A DNA stretch of 64,000 nt from CAJQHK01 sp038142525. Lineage in GTDB: Bacteria; Pseudomonadota; Alphaproteobacteria; Rickettsiales; UBA1997. Location of the stretch: contig JAYQKE010000003.1 of assembly GCA_038142525.1 (NCBI GenBank), positions 124,001-188,000 on the forward strand, given 5' to 3'. A program made the translations under genes and the position numbers. Under the pieces are notes generated by a model that had not been told where the DNA came from, searched no databases, and saw only the letters and a program-made list of their open reading frames with translations. This document shows positions 57,133-64,000 of the stretch, in pieces. The number at the start of each line of letters is the position of its first letter. Position 1 is the first letter of the stretch.

Positions 57133-57456
57133 GGAACCTCTTAAAAACCAATTATCTAATTTATAGATTTGAAACTGTTTAATTTTGTTATTTTTGCCAA
57201 AGTTTAGCAAAGTTATTTTATAAAATTTTGTTTGAATTTATTTGATAAAAATAGCCAGAAAAAGCTTTTTGATTTATCTAGCTTTTCTGGCTATTTTTAT
57301 CAAATAAATTGCTTCAAAATTTTTTCTAATAATAAAACAAAATTAAATAAAGAATTTTTATCAAATCATAAAATAACTTTGCTAAACTTTGGCAAAAATA
57401 ACAAAATTAAACAGTTTCAAATCTATAAATTAGATAATTGGTTTTTAAGAGGTTCC
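57133..57456. mobile_element. 324-bp palindrome made of two IS5 5' ends
   Basis: Both ends are GGAACCTCTTAAAAACCAAT, inverted. Each half is the ~190-bp 5'-end region of the IS5 (including CTTTGCTAAACTTTGGC), meeting at a long hairpin centred near 57270. One arm has an extra ~60-bp duplicated stretch (57310-57370). No transposase is present. It separates two unrelated truncated genes, so it probably marks a rearrangement. Confidence 0.85.
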
Positions 57457-57832
57457 TTGATAGAATAATTAAATCGAAAGAATTGTCATTTTGATCATGT
57501 AATTTTTGAAATTTATTTTTTATTGCTTCAAAATTTTTTTCTAATAATAATTTAGGAATAAATCTTCCCCTAGAAAGTTTAGTGTCTTTTATCGGATCTT
57601 GATATCGATTTAATAAAGCCATTGCTAAACCATCTTGATTAATTCCAAATGCTACTCTAAATCAATAAAGATGCTTGAATATTCAGTAAAATTTTGACTT
57701 CAAATCATAAGGATAAATTATCTGTTCTTTGCGAAATAAATCATCAGCCTCTTTACGACTTTTTCTTTCGTCACGATTCATGGTAATAATCAAATCACCA
57801 TCCTTATTAGGAAATATTGTTAATGTGCACAT
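57457..57832 (-). pseudogene. TANGO2-like (NRDE) protein, internally deleted with IS1 filler
   Basis: The start is MCTLTIFPNKDGDLIITMNR then DERKSRKEADD. Cys2 as putative Ntn nucleophile and 'MNRDE' define the NRDE/TANGO2 family. After YPYDLKSK, 48 bp of IS1 (57646-57693) replace the middle of the gene. The frame then resumes at GINQDGLAMALLNRYQDP, KLSRGRFIPKLLL and ends at the palindrome. Both a deletion and a 3' truncation have killed it. Confidence 0.8.
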
Positions 57833-57869
57833 ATTAAATTTTCCTATTTAATATCTCCAATTAGTATTT

Positions 57870-58376
57870 CTAACCACTAGAAACTGACCTATTATAAGTT
57901 GCTGTAGATGGCGATAAATCAATAAAATCAGTAAGTTTAATATCTAAATATCCAGCTATTAATTTAATATGAGCAATATGATGTATTGTATGATTCATAA
58001 CCCATAAAACTTCTCTTTGAATATCAGATTTTAATCTAACATTCGTTTGATCATAAAACCCTATTTCAGAAATAATAATAGTCTCACCAATTAAATCTAC
58101 CTCATTCATAAACCACTCATTAAGTTCAAATAATTTATTAATAGCTTCCTTATGGTCAGTCTCAATTTTACTATTACGATTTCTTTTATCGTAATTTATA
58201 ACACCTGATTCAATACTATCTTATAAAGAAATAATATGATCAATCATATGACGAATATGCATACCAACTCTTTTATCAATATAAAATATTTTTTGTTTTG
58301 CAGGTTCTAACTTATCGATTACATCCAAAATACAACTAATATAATTAAAAGAATTTAATAATGATTTATGAAGCAT
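57870..58376 (-). pseudogene. DinB-family protein with an in-frame stop
   Basis: A 168-codon frame from ATG 58376 reads SILD-like helices, RVGMHIRHMIDHIISL, stop (58221-58223), then DSIESGVINYDKRNRNSKIE, VLWVMNHTIHHIAHIKLIA and the end TATYNRSVSSG. The His-containing helices (MHIRHMIDH, NHTIHHIAH) form the metal site of the DinB four-helix bundle. The single TAA at codon 52 is either a nonsense mutation or an error. It lies directly upstream of the TANGO2-like gene. Confidence 0.7.
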
Positions 58377-58603
58377 TTTTATTTGATTTATAGTAAAATA
58401 ATAGCAATTTTAGGCTTTGAAGAAACTTTCTTGAATAAAAATATTTTCTAAGAAGAGGTTGTAATTCAAAAAATTGTGCTAATAACAAGGAAAAAGATAA
58501 AGTTAGATCATTTATCTTTATAATAATTTTAATGATAAATTATATAAATTAAAATGATAAAATAACTTTTCCAAATTGGGACAAAATCTAAGGAGTATCT
58601 TAA
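58377..58603. other. Gap without genes upstream of the DinB-like gene
   Basis: This 227-bp A/T-rich spacer has one weak palindrome (AAAGATAAA...TTTATCTTT at about 58491-58520). I see no coding potential or RNA gene. It may contain the DinB-like gene promoter. Confidence 0.4.
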
Positions 58604-58668
58604 GGAACCTGTGAAAAACTAAAATATGTATTTAGCAAAATTGGAATTTTTAGTTTTTCAGAGGTTCC
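58604..58668. mobile_element. 65-bp deletion derivative of the 169-bp MITE
   Basis: The ends GGAACCTGTGAAAAACTAAAA and TTTTTCAGAGGTTCC match the MITE at 8900-9068 in inverse orientation, with about 100 bp of the middle deleted. Perfect TTAA duplications flank it (58600-58603, 58669-58672). The right TTAA contains the cysS stop codon. Confidence 0.85.
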
Positions 58669-60046
58669 TTAATTTTTTAACTCCCAACTGGTGCCGCCCT
58701 TGCCATCCTTGATAATAATATTTTTATTTAAAAGCTCATCTCTGATATTATCAGCTTGAGTATAATTCTTATTTTTTTTGGCAATATTTCTTTGCTCTAT
58801 TTTTGCTAAAATATATTCTTCATCAATTTTATTTTGAGCTTTATTATCAAAATAATTTTTATCCAATAATCCCAAAAATTCTAAAATTTCAACTAAATTA
58901 GAAGTCAGTTTTTCTTTATTTTCAGAAGATTTATAATCTTTAATTAAGGAATGTAAAATTGAAAAAGCCAAGGGAGAATTAAGATCGTCACTTAAGGCAG
59001 AAATAACTTTTCCTAAATAAGAATTATCATATTTTGGTAAAGAAAAACTATCCTCATTTAAAATTGCATAAAATTTTGCAATCGATTTTGTAGCATCTTG
59101 CAAAGATTTATCAGTAAAATCCAACGGCTTTCTATAATGAGTTGAAAGAAGTAAATATCGGATAATAATACCAGAAATATTCTTTTTAATCAGATCAGCA
59201 ACAGTAATAAAATTGCCCAAAGATTTACTCATTTTTTCACCAGAAACAGTTAAAAAACCATTATGAAGCCAATATTTAGCATAATTTGAGCCGATATTAG
59301 CACATTTACTTTGAGCAATTTCATTTTCATGATGTGGAAATTGCAAATCTGCTCCACCACCATGAATATCAAAATCTTGCCCCTAAAAAATTTACTACTC
59401 ATAGCGCTACATTCAATATGCCAACCTGGCCTACCCCTACCCCAGGGAGAATCAAAAATAGAAGAAATATCATCCTTGTCACTAGCTGGCTTCCAAAGGA
59501 CAAAATCTAAGGGATTTTTTTTATAATTTGCCTTTTCAATTCTGGCTCCAGCAATCATTTCATCTAAATTTCGACGCGATAATTTACCATAATCGGAATA
59601 TGAATTAACATCAAATAAAACGTGATTTTCACTAATATAAGCATTTTTATTGGCAATGAGCTTTTCAATTAATTTAATAATTTCAGGAATATTTTCTGTT
59701 GCTTTTGGTTCAAAATTTGGCTTTAGAACATTAAGATAATTAATATCAGAATTAAAATTCTTGATAATTTTATTAGTTAATTCTTTGATGGATATTTTAT
59801 TTTCTACTGTCTTGCCTGATTAATTTTATCATCAACATCTGTGATATTTCGAACATAGGTAACTTTCTTAAATTTTTTTTGCAAAAATCGATATAATAAA
59901 TCGTAAATTACAATTGATCTGGCATTGCCAATATGAGGACGGCTATAAACCGTTGGACCACAAACATAAAATTTTATATGATCTTTTTCAATTGGTTGAA
60001 AAATTTCTTTTTCTTTAGATAATGTATTAAAAAATTTTATGACCAT
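58669..60046 (-). CDS. cysS: Cysteinyl-tRNA synthetase (two frameshifts)
   Basis: This class I synthetase shows KFYVCGPTVYSRPHIGNARS (HIGH motif), RNITDVDDKIN, SPWGRGRPGWHIECSAMS, DIHGGGADLQFPHHENEIAQS and the KMSKS loop SGEKMSKSLGNF. Breaks lie at the C4 run 59380-59383 (SSKFF-GQDFDIHGG) and near 59806-59812 (NQAR-VENKIS), each one base short. Corrected length is 459 residues. The stop codon lies in the TTAA target of the adjacent MITE. Confidence 0.94.
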
Positions 60047-60068
60047 ATATTAATTAATTATTATTAAT

Positions 60069-60959
60069 TTATTCAATAATCCTTACTTCCCACTCTAATT
60101 TTACACCAGTTTTTTCCAATACTTGATCAATAACATATTCACCAAGCTTAATTAAATCATCAGCATTATTACTACCATGATTAATCATAAAATTACAATG
60201 TTTTTCTGACATTTGAGCATCACCAATTCTTTTACCACGGCATCCCGCCTGATCAATTAACTGCCAAGCCTTCATATTTGGTGGATTTTTAAAACTACTA
60301 CCACCAGTTTTGGCCTTAATTGGCTGAGTTTCTTCTCTTTGTTTATTAAAATCTGCTATTTTTTTTGAAATTTCTTTTTGATCACCCTTCTTCACTCGTA
60401 AAAATGCCTTTAAAAATATCAGATCTTTTGGCAAATGGCATTTTCGATAAGAAAATTTACAATCTTCATTAGAAAATTCAAAAATATTTCCTGTAAAATC
60501 TATGGCTATTATTTTTTCTAGAAAGTCTGATATTTCGCCATCATAACAACCGGAATTCATTCTAATTGCACCACCAATAGAGCCTGGAATACCAGTTAAA
60601 AACTCTAAATTTGTCAAAGAATTATTTTTGCAAAAATTTGCTAAATTGCGAGATAAGACGCCAGCACCAACTTCTAAAATATTATCCTGATAAGAAATAT
60701 CATTAAATCCAAAATTTAGCTTTATAACACAAGCATCAATCTCTCCTTCTTTAACAATAATATTGGAACCAACTCCCAAAATAATTACCCTTAAATCTTC
60801 GGGCTTATTTTGTAAAAAAAACTCTATATCGCTAATATCCTTTGGGAAAAAAACAATTTTAGCACGACCTCCAACTCCAAACCAATTGGTTTTTGACAAA
60901 TCTACATTAAAACGATATTTTCCAGCAATTTTTGGTAAAGAAAAATATGAATCAATCAT
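60069..60959 (-). CDS. murB: UDP-N-acetylenolpyruvoylglucosamine reductase
   Basis: MurB is an FAD enzyme that makes UDP-MurNAc. Markers: TNWFGVGGRAKI, ILGVGSNIIV, FLTGIPGSIGGAIRMNSGCYDG (FAD binding), FSYRKCHLP and the C-terminal GGSSFKNP with the catalytic Ser. The 296-residue length is normal for type I/II. It supports active peptidoglycan synthesis. The start overlaps the stop of the SemiSWEET gene by 8 bp. Confidence 0.96.
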   Translation of the reverse strand: MIDSYFSLPKIAGKYRFNVDLSKTNWFGVGGRAKIVFFPKDISDIEFFLQNKPEDLRVIILGVGSNIIVKEGEIDACVIKLNFGFNDISYQDNILEVGAGVLSRNLANFCKNNSLTNLEFLTGIPGSIGGAIRMNSGCYDGEISDFLEKIIAIDFTGNIFEFSNEDCKFSYRKCHLPKDLIFLKAFLRVKKGDQKEISKKIADFNKQREETQPIKAKTGGSSFKNPPNMKAWQLIDQAGCRGKRIGDAQMSEKHCNFMINHGSNNADDLIKLGEYVIDQVLEKTGVKLEWEVRIIE

Positions 60960-61253
60960 TATTTTTATAAATATTAGTAACCTTCACCGCTAATATTATC
61001 AAGGCTAAAACAAAAGTTATCAAATTAGCAATAATCATGGGATAAGAATTGATCATTAAGCCATAAATCAACCAAAAAGCAACACCAACTGTAAACTAAT
61101 ACCACTTATCATTAAAAAAACTATTATAAAGATAAACAATCTAGCTTCATCTTTTTTCTTGTTAATTATTACTTTAACGGTTTGAGGTAAAAAAGAACTT
61201 GTGGTCAAGATGGCGACCATGCTACTGATGATGATTTCAATTGAGATGTCCAT
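60952..61253 (-). CDS. SemiSWEET-family (PQ-loop) transporter (one frameshift)
   Basis: This is a three-helix half-transporter: MDISIEIIISSMVAILTTSS, then FLPQTVKVIINKKKDEA (PQ motif), a second helix and, after one missing base near 61090, TVGVAFWLIYGLMIN and MIIANLITFVLALIILAVKV. Family members dimerise and move sugars or other small molecules. The corrected length of 100 residues is normal. It overlaps murB by 8 bp and is divergent from nusA. Confidence 0.82.
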
Positions 61254-61266
61254 ATTTATATTGATT

Positions 61267-61296
61267 TTGAAAAATGCTTAACTATGTTTATATGAT
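61267..61296 (+). promoter_or_regulatory. Putative sigma70-type promoter for nusA
   Basis: TTGAAA (61267-61272) and TATGAT (61291-61296) are 18 bp apart and end 38 bp before the nusA start. In such A/T-rich DNA chance matches are common. Confidence 0.35.
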
Positions 61297-61334
61297 CATA
61301 TATATAATATCAATTTAATTTTTAGTTTAATAAA

Positions 61335-62657
61335 GTGTCAAACATATCGACTGTTATTGGAAATAAAGAAATTTTACTCGTTGCTGAAAATATAGCTCAC
61401 AGTAAAGGTATTTCAAAAGATAAAGTAATTGAGGCTATACAAGAAGGTATTGAAATGGCCGCCAAGAAAAAATACGGCTATAATTTATTAGTTGAGTGTG
61501 AAATTAATCCAAAAACTGGTCATATCAATATCTATAATAATCTCTTAGTAGTTGAAGATGAATCAGCTGAAGATTTTGATAGTAGAACTCAGATTGTCTA
61601 TAAGGATGCTATTGAAAAAGATGAGGATGCTATTATTGATGGTTATATTAGAGAATTACTACCGCCAATTGATCTTAACAGGACTATAGCAAAAATTACT
61701 AAAAATGAGGTCATTAAAAAAGTAAAAGAGGCTGAGAAAGAAAAAGAATATGAAGAATTTAAAGATAGAATAGGAGATATTGCCTATGCTACCGTTAAAA
61801 AGTCTGGCATTAAAAATATCTTAATGGAAGTTGATAATGCTGAAGCAATTATTCATCAAGATGATCTTCTGCCGAGAGAAACTTTTAAGGTTGGAGATAA
61901 ATTAAGGGTATATATTAAAAATGTTGAAAGAAAAGAATCTGGTGTTCAGATCTTTTTATCTAGAACTCATGATCAATTTTTGGTTAAATTATTTGCTCAA
62001 GAAGTTCCAGAATTATTTGATGGCAGTATTAAGATTGGCGGCGTTGCAAGAGATCCTGGTTCTAGAGCAAAAATTGCGGTCTATTCTGAAAGAGAAGATA
62101 TTGATGGTGTGGGATCTTTAATTGGTATTAGAGGATCTAGAGTTCAATCGATTAGTGCCGAACTTAGAGGTGAAAAAATTGATGTAATTAAATGGTCTGA
62201 TAATTTACCGGAAGTAATTATTGAAGCACTTTCTCCAGCAAAAATTAGTAAAGTAGTTATTGATGAAGATAATGATACTATTGACGCTATCCTAGATGAA
62301 GATCAAGTAAGTCTTGCTATTGGTAGAGCTGGACAAAATGTAAGATTAGCATCCAAATTAATGGGTTATAAAATCAATATCTTAACAGAAGAGCAGGAAT
62401 CTAACAGAAGAAAAGAAGAATTTAATGATTTATCTGAATTATTTGCTGAAGTTTTAGATGTTGAAACAGTAATTGCCCAATTATTAATTGTTGAAGGATT
62501 TGCATCTGTGGAAGATATTGCATCTTCTGATCTTTCCGATATATCATCCATTGAGGGCTTTAATGATGACATTGCTGAAGAAATAATAAAAAGAGCAAAT
62601 GACTATCTAAACTCCCTTAGTGAAAAAGAATTATTTGAAGAGGAAGCTCAAGGATAA
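61335..62657 (+). CDS. nusA: Transcription factor NusA
   Basis: NusA modulates pausing, termination and antitermination. The N-terminal domain (VIEAIQEGIEMAAKKKYG), an S1 domain (GDIAYATVKKSGIKNILMEV) and LPRETFKVGDKLRVYI are present. KH domains include VPELFDGSIKIGGVARDPGSRAKIAVYS and GRAGQNVRLASKLMGYKI. A single C-terminal HhH-like repeat closes the protein. Start is GTG at 61335 with no clear Shine-Dalgarno. At 440 residues it is shorter than usual (about 490-530), from a reduced C-terminus. Confidence 0.95.
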   Translation: MSNISTVIGNKEILLVAENIAHSKGISKDKVIEAIQEGIEMAAKKKYGYNLLVECEINPKTGHINIYNNLLVVEDESAEDFDSRTQIVYKDAIEKDEDAIIDGYIRELLPPIDLNRTIAKITKNEVIKKVKEAEKEKEYEEFKDRIGDIAYATVKKSGIKNILMEVDNAEAIIHQDDLLPRETFKVGDKLRVYIKNVERKESGVQIFLSRTHDQFLVKLFAQEVPELFDGSIKIGGVARDPGSRAKIAVYSEREDIDGVGSLIGIRGSRVQSISAELRGEKIDVIKWSDNLPEVIIEALSPAKISKVVIDEDNDTIDAILDEDQVSLAIGRAGQNVRLASKLMGYKINILTEEQESNRRKEEFNDLSELFAEVLDVETVIAQLLIVEGFASVEDIASSDLSDISSIEGFNDDIAEEIIKRANDYLNSLSEKELFEEEAQG

Positions 62658-62695
62658 TTGGTTTTAAGTAAATTGGGGTTTTATTTACAATGACA

Positions 62696-62739
62696 TTTCC
62701 CATCTTTAAAACAATTTTTGTTGCTTTAAAGATGGAAAA
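62696..62739 (+). terminator. Hairpin between nusA and infB
   Basis: TTTCCCATCTTTAAA pairs with CTTTAAAGATGGAAA (14-15 bp, one bulge) over a 14-base loop in the 120-bp nusA-infB spacer. Few U residues follow, so it may be a partial terminator or processing site rather than a full stop. Confidence 0.45.
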
Positions 62740-62777
62740 TATTTACACCCACACTTAAACAAATATAAAATATTTTA

Positions 62778-64000
62778 ATGGATAAAAATAATAGCGGAAA
62801 AAATCTTAAAGGTAAATTAACTTTAGGTCTACCAAAGACTGTAGATATATCTAAAATTAATGATTTTACGATTAAAAGTAAAAAAAGAGCATCTAAGAGT
62901 AAAATATCCGATAAAGGTCAAGACTCATCTGCATCTTTAGGTAATAAAAATCTTAGCCAAGATGAAATTGAATATAGAAAGAAGGCTCTAGAAAATTATG
63001 GTAAGAAACAAAAATCTGACAATTTCCCTAAAAGTAATAAAGATATTCTAAATAAAATCACCCAAAATATACAATCCGAAGAAGAGAAAAAAGTAAAACC
63101 AAAAGAGGAGAAGCAAGAAGAGAAAAAAAATACAGAATCCAAAAAAACTGATAATGTTAAATTTGAAGCAATAGAAGATAATTTTGAGGTAAAAACTTTT
63201 GATATTAATAAAAAAATACAGCAAAGTATTAAAGTTGATTTACAAAAAGCTGAAGAGGAAAGAAAAATTCAAGAACAATTAAAAAAAGAAAGGGAGCAAG
63301 TAAAAGTAAAAAAACCTAAAAAGGAGTTTTCTAATGATAGTGAAGATAAATATAGCAATAAAAAACATTTAAAGAAAAATAAGAGATCAAAGAAGCAAAT
63401 TTTTATCATTGATGATGAATCTGAAAATGTTCGCTATAAAAAAAGAAAAAAATCTAAAATAGAAAGTAGTTCACCTAAAGAATATAAAAAAATCTCAAAA
63501 GAAGTAACATTACCTGAAATGATTCTTATTTCTGATCTAGCTGACAGAATGAGTGAAAAAACTGGAGATGTAGTTAAAAAATTATTTGCAATGGGTGTTG
63601 TCGCAACTTCAAATCAAGCAATAGATGCCGAGACTGCAGAAATTATAATTGAAGAATTTGGCCATACAGCAAAAAAGATTACAGAATCAGATGTTGAAAA
63701 AGTTCTTGAAATTGAGGATGATAAAAAATATGGAAAATTACCAAGACCACCTATTGTTACGATTATGGGTCATGTTGATCATGGTAAGACATCTCTTTTA
63801 GATACTATCAGATCAACTGATATTGTAGCTAAAGAATCTGGCGGTATTACACAGCATATTGGTGCATCTAGAATTAAAACTAAAGAGGGTAAATATATAA
63901 CCTTCATTGATACTCCAGGTCATAAAGCATTTAGCGAGATGAGATCTCGTGGCGCTAATATCACTGACATAGTAATATTGGTTGTTGTTGCCGATGATGG
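62778..64000 (+). CDS. infB: Translation initiation factor IF-2 (runs off the window)
   Basis: The N-terminus (MDKNNSGKNLKGKLTLGLPK) is followed by a long Lys/Glu-rich linker and the IF2 N-terminal domain (VTLPEMILISDLADRMSEKTGD). The G domain opens with VTIMGHVDHGKTSLLDTIR (G1), GGITQHIGA (G2) and FIDTPGHKAF (G3). About 407 codons are visible with no frame break; the rest lies beyond 64000. The nusA-infB order is standard. Confidence 0.96.
   Translation, partial: MDKNNSGKNLKGKLTLGLPKTVDISKINDFTIKSKKRASKSKISDKGQDSSASLGNKNLSQDEIEYRKKALENYGKKQKSDNFPKSNKDILNKITQNIQSEEEKKVKPKEEKQEEKKNTESKKTDNVKFEAIEDNFEVKTFDINKKIQQSIKVDLQKAEEERKIQEQLKKEREQVKVKKPKKEFSNDSEDKYSNKKHLKKNKRSKKQIFIIDDESENVRYKKRKKSKIESSSPKEYKKISKEVTLPEMILISDLADRMSEKTGDVVKKLFAMGVVATSNQAIDAETAEIIIEEFGHTAKKITESDVEKVLEIEDDKKYGKLPRPPIVTIMGHVDHGKTSLLDTIRSTDIVAKESGGITQHIGASRIKTKEGKYITFIDTPGHKAFSEMRSRGANITDIVILVVVADD

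Overview
This is an AT-rich bacterial chromosome window. It looks like a host-associated alphaproteobacterium of the Rickettsiales or a similar lineage. The evidence is the strong A/T codon bias, a Tim44-like (TimA) protein, a compact tuf-tRNA-Trp-secE-nusG-rplKAJL-rpoBC cluster, IscU/IscA, AnmK, a long RaiA/HPF, and a very heavy insertion-sequence (IS) load. argC, aroB, a ThiE-like protein, an L-threonine dehydrogenase and zinc-transport genes suggest more biosynthesis than in classical Rickettsia. The taxon is an inference; no rRNA is present to test it.

Layout. 1-1.9 kb: IS scrap heap (IS5 end, IS66, IS1, a second IS5-like element, IS630). 2-11.4 kb: housekeeping genes (gatB, argC, a nuclease, an amidase, rlmH, ligA, iscA, iscU, anmK) with two insertions or remnants of a small IS5-type MITE. 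11.5-27.2 kb: rpsD, rpoC, rpoB, rplL, rplJ, rplA, rplK, nusG, secE, tRNA-Trp, tuf, rpmH, rpsI, rplM and proS, all on the minus strand. 27.3-30.4 kb: MITE, IS1634-like and IS630 copies next to a truncated acr3. 30.5-38.8 kb: aroB, glpQ, a thiE-like gene, pheS with a structured leader, an ABC-2 permease, znuC, znuB, miaA and a hydrolase. 38.8-46 kb: a nested IS block (IS5 inside IS5; IS1634 inside IS3; IS256 pieces). 46-53.7 kb: yidD, rluC, hpf, acnA, timA, tRNA-His, gpsA, tdh. 53.7-58.7 kb: a second IS block with truncated accessory genes (RhuM-like, a nuclease-like protein, TANGO2-like, DinB-like). 58.7-64 kb: cysS, murB, SemiSWEET, nusA and the start of infB.

Two properties dominate. First, 13 single-copy genes, including rpoB, rpoC, rplJ, proS, cysS, gatB and ligA, each carry one or two single-base indels (18 sites), mostly missing bases in A/T runs. 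Correcting one base per site restores a length divisible by three and a plausible full-length protein in every case. This is most likely consensus error, with transcriptional slippage rescue as the biological alternative. Second, one IS5 element (ends GGAACCTCTGA) has produced several non-autonomous derivatives, including near-perfect palindromes made from either of its ends. Related small elements sit at TTAA sites that overlap stop codons.

The least explained items are a short palindrome shared by the pheS and tdh leaders, an orphan nuclease-like protein with an EF-Tu-domain-2-like tail, and the repeated use of long perfect hairpins just inside the ends of unrelated IS families.
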